This document shows, piece after piece, positions 6,212 through 9,360 of a stretch of 9,360 nucleotides of DNA (position 1 is the stretch's first letter; each line of letters opens with the position of its first letter). A program made the position numbers and the translations under genes. Below the pieces are notes generated by a model that was given only the letters and a program-made list of their open reading frames with translations, made no database searches and had not been told where the DNA came from. Where the stretch lies: assembly GCA_020696885.1 (NCBI GenBank), contig JAJFMS010000061.1, positions 1 to 9,360 of the forward strand. Direction: 5' to 3'. The stretch comes from Armatimonadota bacterium. Lineage in GTDB: Bacteria; Armatimonadota; SYMT01.

Positions 6212-7014
6212 TCGACGCGCGCAGCCTCGTCGGCACGCACGACGTACTGTTTCTCACCCTGGACACCCTGCGTTACGACGTCGCCCGGGACGCGCTGGCG
6301 GCCGGGACCACGCCGAACCTCGCCGCGCTCCTGCCCGGCGGCTGGGAAGAGCGGCACTCCCCGGCCACCTTCACCTACGCGGCACACCACGCCTTCTTCG
6401 CCGGGTTCCTGCCCACGCCTCCGGGACCGGGACCCCACCCGCGCCTCTTCGCGGCTCGCTTCGAGGGCAGCGAGAGCGTCACCGAGCAGACCTGCGTCTT
6501 CGACGCGCCGGACATCGTGTCCGGCTTCGCCTCCCGGGGCTACTACACGCTCTGCATCGGCGGGGTGGGGTTCTTCAACCTCCGCACCCCGCTCGGCCGG
6601 GTGCTGCCGGGCCTGTTCCAGGAGAGCCACTGGTCCGAAGAACTGGGCGTCACGGACCCCCGCTCCACCCAGAACCAGGTGCGGCTGGCCGTGGAGCGGT
6701 TGGGGCCGCTGCCGGCGGACCGGCGCGTTTTCCTGTTCCTGAACGTCTCCGCCATCCACCAGCCGAACCGCCTCTACGCCCCCGGCGCAGCGGAGGACGA
6801 CCTCCGCACCCACCGGCACGCGTTGGAGTACGTGGACCGCTGCCTGCCGCCGCTCTTCGAGGCGCTGCGCCGGCGGGCGCCCCTGCTGGCGATCCTCTGC
6901 TCGGACCACGGCACCGCCTATGGGGAGGACGGCTACCACGGCCACCGCGTGGCGCACCCGGTGGTGTGGACCGTCCCCTACGCGGAGTGCGTGCTGCCGG
7001 AGCTGCCCCGATGA
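6208..7014 (+). CDS. STM4013/SEN3800 family hydrolase (alkaline phosphatase/sulfatase fold)
   Basis: This is a 268-residue cytosolic member of the alkaline phosphatase superfamily, much shorter than typical sulfatases (about 450-550). The first metal-binding strand is VLFLTLDTLRYD (D19, D24). The active-site helix start HSPATFTYAAHHAFFAGFLP corresponds to the sulfatase C/S-x-P-S-R...TG region. Counting back from the glycine puts T56 at the nucleophile position, so no formylglycine can form, and a phosphate or phosphonate ester substrate or a transferase reaction is more likely than sulfate hydrolysis. FLNVSAIHQPNRLY holds the mid-domain histidine, and CSDHGTAYGEDGYHGHR (D233, H234, H244, H246) supplies the remaining metal ligands. 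Its ATG overlaps the stop of the ATP-grasp gene in an ATGA, and its own TGA overlaps the next ATG the same way. Family and fold are well supported; the substrate is unknown. Confidence 0.87.
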   Translation: MIDARSLVGTHDVLFLTLDTLRYDVARDALAAGTTPNLAALLPGGWEERHSPATFTYAAHHAFFAGFLPTPPGPGPHPRLFAARFEGSESVTEQTCVFDAPDIVSGFASRGYYTLCIGGVGFFNLRTPLGRVLPGLFQESHWSEELGVTDPRSTQNQVRLAVERLGPLPADRRVFLFLNVSAIHQPNRLYAPGAAEDDLRTHRHALEYVDRCLPPLFEALRRRAPLLAILCSDHGTAYGEDGYHGHRVAHPVVWTVPYAECVLPELPR

Positions 7015-8333
7015 GCCGCCTCGCCGAGCTGCTGCGGGGGGCGCCGTTCGCCGGCTACGCCTACTCCTACCCGCACAAGACCGCATATCGGCCGTTGGAT
7101 CCGCCGGTGCCGCTCGAGGAAGCGTGGGCCGGTGAAGACCGGAGCGCCGCGTTCCTGTACCTGCACGTGCCGTTCTGCGAGATGCGCTGCGGGTTCTGCA
7201 ACCTGTTCACCACCGCGAACCCGGCCGCCGACGTGGAGCAGCGGTATCTCGCCGCGCTCCGCCGCCAGGCCCTGCGCGTGCGGGAAGCGATCGGCCCGCT
7301 CCGCGTGGGCCGGATGGCGATCGGCGGCGGCACCCCCACCTACCTCGCACCGGATGATCTCGCCGCGCTCCTCGCCCTGGCGCGGGAGCTGTTCGGCGCG
7401 GATGCCCAGCAGGTGTCCGCCTCCGTGGAGACCTCCCCGCTCACCGCCACGCCGGAGCGGCTGCAGGTGCTGCATGACCACGGCGTGGAGCGGATCAGCA
7501 TCGGCGTCCAGAGCTTCCGGGACGAGGAAGCCGCCGCCGCGGGCCGGCCGCAGAAGCGCGCCGCCGTCGAAGCCGCCCTCGGCCGGATCCGCGCCGTGGG
7601 GTTCCCGCGGCTGAACCTGGACCTGATGTACGGTCTCCCCGGGCAGACGGTGGAGACCTGGAGGGAGTCGCTGCACGCCGCCCTGGAGTACCAGCCCGAG
7701 GAGCTCTACCTCTACCCGTTGTACGTCCGCCCGCTCACCGGCCTGGACCGCCGGGGCGCGCAGAGCTGGGACGAACTCCGCCTCGCCTGCTATCGCGTGG
7801 GCCGGGACCTGCTCCGGGAGCACGGCTACACGCAGCTCTCCATGCGGCACTTCGGTCGCCGCTTCGCCCGGGCCGCGGCCATGCCGGAGTACCGGTGCCA
7901 GGAAGACGCCATGCTTGGACTGGGCTGCGGTGCGCGCTCCTACACCCGCACCCTGCACTATTCCAGTGAGTACGCCGTGGGCCGGGCAGGGGTGCGGGAG
8001 ATCCTGGCCGAATACCTGGAGCAACCGGAGGAGGCGTTCGGTCTGGCCGGGTACGGGTTTGCCCTCGACACGGAGGAGCAGCGCCGGCGGTTCGCGATCA
8101 AGTCACTGCTGCACGCGGAGGGGCTCTCGCTCGCTGACTACCGTGAGCGGTTCGGCACCGACGCGTTAGCCGACCTGCCGGAGCTTTCGGAGCTGCTCCC
8201 GCACCGCCTCGCCGAAGGAAAGGACGACCGCCTGGTGCTCACGACTTCCGGCATGGAGTACTCCGACGTCATCGGCCCGTGGCTCTACTCGCCCCTGGTG
8301 CGCGAGCGCTCCGAGCAGTTCGACCTTCGCTGA
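7011..8333 (+). CDS. STM4012 family radical SAM protein (HemW-like)
   Basis: This is a 440-residue radical S-adenosylmethionine enzyme. C56-x3-C60-x2-C63 (CEMRCGFC) should bind the [4Fe-4S] cluster, preceded by FLYLHVPF as in HemN/HemW proteins. Further radical SAM landmarks are GGGTPTYL (from 105), VETSPLTATPERL, RISIGVQSF and LNLDLMYGLPGQT. After the barrel, CQEDAMLGLGCGARSYT resembles the HemW LGLGAGAHS region, and the end (FAIKSLLHAEGLSL...) resembles the HemN C-terminal winged-helix domain. The organisation is that of coproporphyrinogen dehydrogenase-like proteins, but the cassette context argues against a heme role. The open frame extends far upstream through the preceding gene, but the ATG at 7011, overlapping the upstream TGA in an ATGA, is the natural start. 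The next gene begins 5 nt after its stop. Confidence 0.92.
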   Translation: MSRLAELLRGAPFAGYAYSYPHKTAYRPLDPPVPLEEAWAGEDRSAAFLYLHVPFCEMRCGFCNLFTTANPAADVEQRYLAALRRQALRVREAIGPLRVGRMAIGGGTPTYLAPDDLAALLALARELFGADAQQVSASVETSPLTATPERLQVLHDHGVERISIGVQSFRDEEAAAAGRPQKRAAVEAALGRIRAVGFPRLNLDLMYGLPGQTVETWRESLHAALEYQPEELYLYPLYVRPLTGLDRRGAQSWDELRLACYRVGRDLLREHGYTQLSMRHFGRRFARAAAMPEYRCQEDAMLGLGCGARSYTRTLHYSSEYAVGRAGVREILAEYLEQPEEAFGLAGYGFALDTEEQRRRFAIKSLLHAEGLSLADYRERFGTDALADLPELSELLPHRLAEGKDDRLVLTTSGMEYSDVIGPWLYSPLVRERSEQFDLR

Positions 8334-8338
8334 GGCCC

Positions 8339-9193
8339 ATGAGACTCACGCTGCTCTACCGGGGACCGCTGGCAAGCTGCAACTACGCCTGCCCCTACTG
8401 CCCGTTCGCCAAGCGCCGCGAGAGCGACGCGGAGCATGAGGTCGACCGCGCGGCGCTGGAGCGGTTCGTCACCTGGGTCGAGCAGCGGGAACAGGATCGC
8501 TTGTCGATGTTTTTCACACCCTGGGGCGAAGCACTCATACGAAGCCGGTATCAGCAGGCTCTGGTCCGGCTGACGAACCTTCCACACGTGGAGAAGGTGG
8601 CCATCCAGACCAACCTCTCCTGCCGTCTGGACTGGGTGGAGCGGTGCGACAAGAGCCGGCTCGGGCTCTGGGCCACCTACCATCCCGGAGAGGTGACCCG
8701 AGTACGGTTCCTGAAGCAGTGCTGGGAGCTGGCGGCGCGTGAGGTCCGGTTCAGCGTGGGCGTGGTGGGGCTGAAGGAGCACGCGGCGGAGATCGAGGCG
8801 CTCCGCAACGAGCTGCCGCCGCACGTGTACCTCTGGATCAACGCCTACAAGCGGGTGCCGGACTACTACACCGAAGCAGAATTGCAGGCGTTCGAGGCGG
8901 TGGATCCGCTCTTCCCGCTCAACAACCAGCGCCACCCCAGCCAGGGCCGCGCCTGCCGCACCGGCGCCTCCGTACTCTCGGTGGACGGGGACGGCACCCT
9001 GCGCCGCTGCCACTTCGTTCGCGAGCCGCTCGGAAACCTCTACGAGCCCGGTTGGGAGAGCGTGCTCCAGGAACGCCCGTGTGTGAACGACACGTGCGGA
9101 TGTCACATCGGTTACGTGCACCTGGACCACCTGGGGCTGTACGACACCTTCCGGGGAGGGATTCTGGAGCGGATCCCGGCGCGAGGCCCGTAG
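8339..9193 (+). CDS. STM4011 family radical SAM protein
   Basis: This 284-residue second radical SAM enzyme is the last cassette gene. The cluster motif is C14-x3-C18-x2-C21 (CNYACPYC) right at the N-terminus, followed by FFTPWGEAL (in the place of the usual GGEP), VEKVAIQTNLSCRL, LWATYHPGEV and RFSVGVVGLK, which fit a short TIM-barrel core. The C-terminus carries additional cysteines: C206, C224 (the spacing C-x17-C around VDGDGTLRRC), C248, C253 and C255. This resembles a SPASM/twitch auxiliary-cluster region, as found in peptide-modifying radical SAM enzymes, though cluster number is not provable here. The ATG at 8339 is chosen because it gives the correct N-terminus and follows the upstream stop by 5 nt; GAGG at 8332-8335 is a close-spaced ribosome binding site. 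The frame is open back to 8279 but that would overlap the previous gene. Confidence 0.9.
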   Translation: MRLTLLYRGPLASCNYACPYCPFAKRRESDAEHEVDRAALERFVTWVEQREQDRLSMFFTPWGEALIRSRYQQALVRLTNLPHVEKVAIQTNLSCRLDWVERCDKSRLGLWATYHPGEVTRVRFLKQCWELAAREVRFSVGVVGLKEHAAEIEALRNELPPHVYLWINAYKRVPDYYTEAELQAFEAVDPLFPLNNQRHPSQGRACRTGASVLSVDGDGTLRRCHFVREPLGNLYEPGWESVLQERPCVNDTCGCHIGYVHLDHLGLYDTFRGGILERIPARGP

Positions 9194-9217
9194 AAGAACC
9201 TTCATCGCGAGAGACGC

Positions 9218-9263
9218 CGTTTGCCCCGTGGTGATCCCGATCGACCACGGAGCCGGCCAAACG
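9218..9263 (+). terminator. Imperfect hairpin after the cassette, possible terminator
   Basis: CCGTGGT at 9226-9232 pairs with ACCACGG at 9244-9250, and an outer stem CGTTTG (9218-9223) pairs with CAAACG (9258-9263), with bulged bases between. It begins 24 bases after the last cassette stop. No T-run follows, so terminator function is only suggested by position. The remaining bases to 9360 show no recognisable gene. Confidence 0.35.
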
Positions 9264-9360
9264 CCGACGCACGCAGGCGGGTCACTGCTCAACCTTCGGG
9301 ATTGCCACAGCGCCGCGGAGGAGGTCGCCCGCATCCCGGAAATCGACGCCGGATGAAGGC

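Noticed and set aside
5967..7010. Long upstream extension of the STM4012 frame through the STM4014 end and STM4013 gene
   Set aside because: It gives a Arg/Pro/Ala-rich low-complexity translation, overlaps a well-supported gene in another frame, and the ATGA-coupled ATG at 7011 starts the recognisable protein. It is a side effect of high GC.
7011..8333. Assignment of the HemW-like gene as heme biosynthesis hemN/hemW
   Set aside because: The fold is shared, but its tight packing with the STM4011/4013/4014/4015 families and its sequence features fit the STM4012 family, so a heme gene name would mislead.
8285..9334. 349-codon - strand frame opposite STM4011
   Set aside because: No motif, Arg/Val/Leu/His-rich composition typical of antisense frames, and it covers a clear radical SAM gene.

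Overview
The window is high-GC, densely coding bacterial DNA with seven complete protein genes and one gene cut by the left edge. The mixture (a DUF1080 domain protein, a WD40-like PD40 lipoprotein, a zinc alcohol dehydrogenase, a VOC-fold protein) and the iterated G/A-rich intergenic hairpins suggest a GC-rich environmental phylum such as Gemmatimonadota, Armatimonadota, Acidobacteriota or Planctomycetota. No rRNA or other strong marker is present, so the phylum is a weak inference. I see no tRNA, CRISPR array, insertion sequence or phage gene.

Left part (1-3400), all on the + strand: the C-terminal part of a DUF1080 (3-keto-disaccharide hydrolase-like) protein; a short hairpin; a predicted outer-surface lipoprotein built from about seven PD40/WD40-like beta-propeller repeats; and a 414-residue zinc- and NAD-dependent alcohol/formaldehyde-type dehydrogenase. 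These look like independent housekeeping or catabolic genes. A perfect 26-bp inverted repeat follows the dehydrogenase and separates it from a convergent small VOC (glyoxalase/bleomycin-resistance fold) gene on the - strand.

Right part (4123-9193): five tightly packed + strand genes, with overlaps or a 5-nt gap, that match the poorly characterised cassette named after Salmonella Typhimurium loci STM4011 to STM4015. They run in the order STM4015 (acidic leucine-rich-repeat protein), STM4014 (ATP-grasp-like), STM4013/SEN3800 (alkaline phosphatase/sulfatase-fold hydrolase with a Thr where sulfatases have Cys/Ser), STM4012 (HemW-like radical SAM protein) and STM4011 (second radical SAM protein with extra C-terminal cysteines). 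The packing implies translational coupling and one shared pathway. An ATP-grasp ligase, two radical SAM enzymes and a metal hydrolase together look like a biosynthetic or tailoring system, possibly peptide- or protein-modifying. The product is unknown, and this is the most interesting part of the window.

No stretch over 300 bases lacks a gene. The gaps are 623-715 (hairpin and ribosome binding site), 1973-2073 (nothing firm beyond a ribosome binding site), 3319-3572 (large hairpin, then about 170 bases with nothing recognisable), 3936-4122 (divergent control region, no clear promoter) and 9194-9360 (imperfect hairpin and a doubtful 42-codon ORF).
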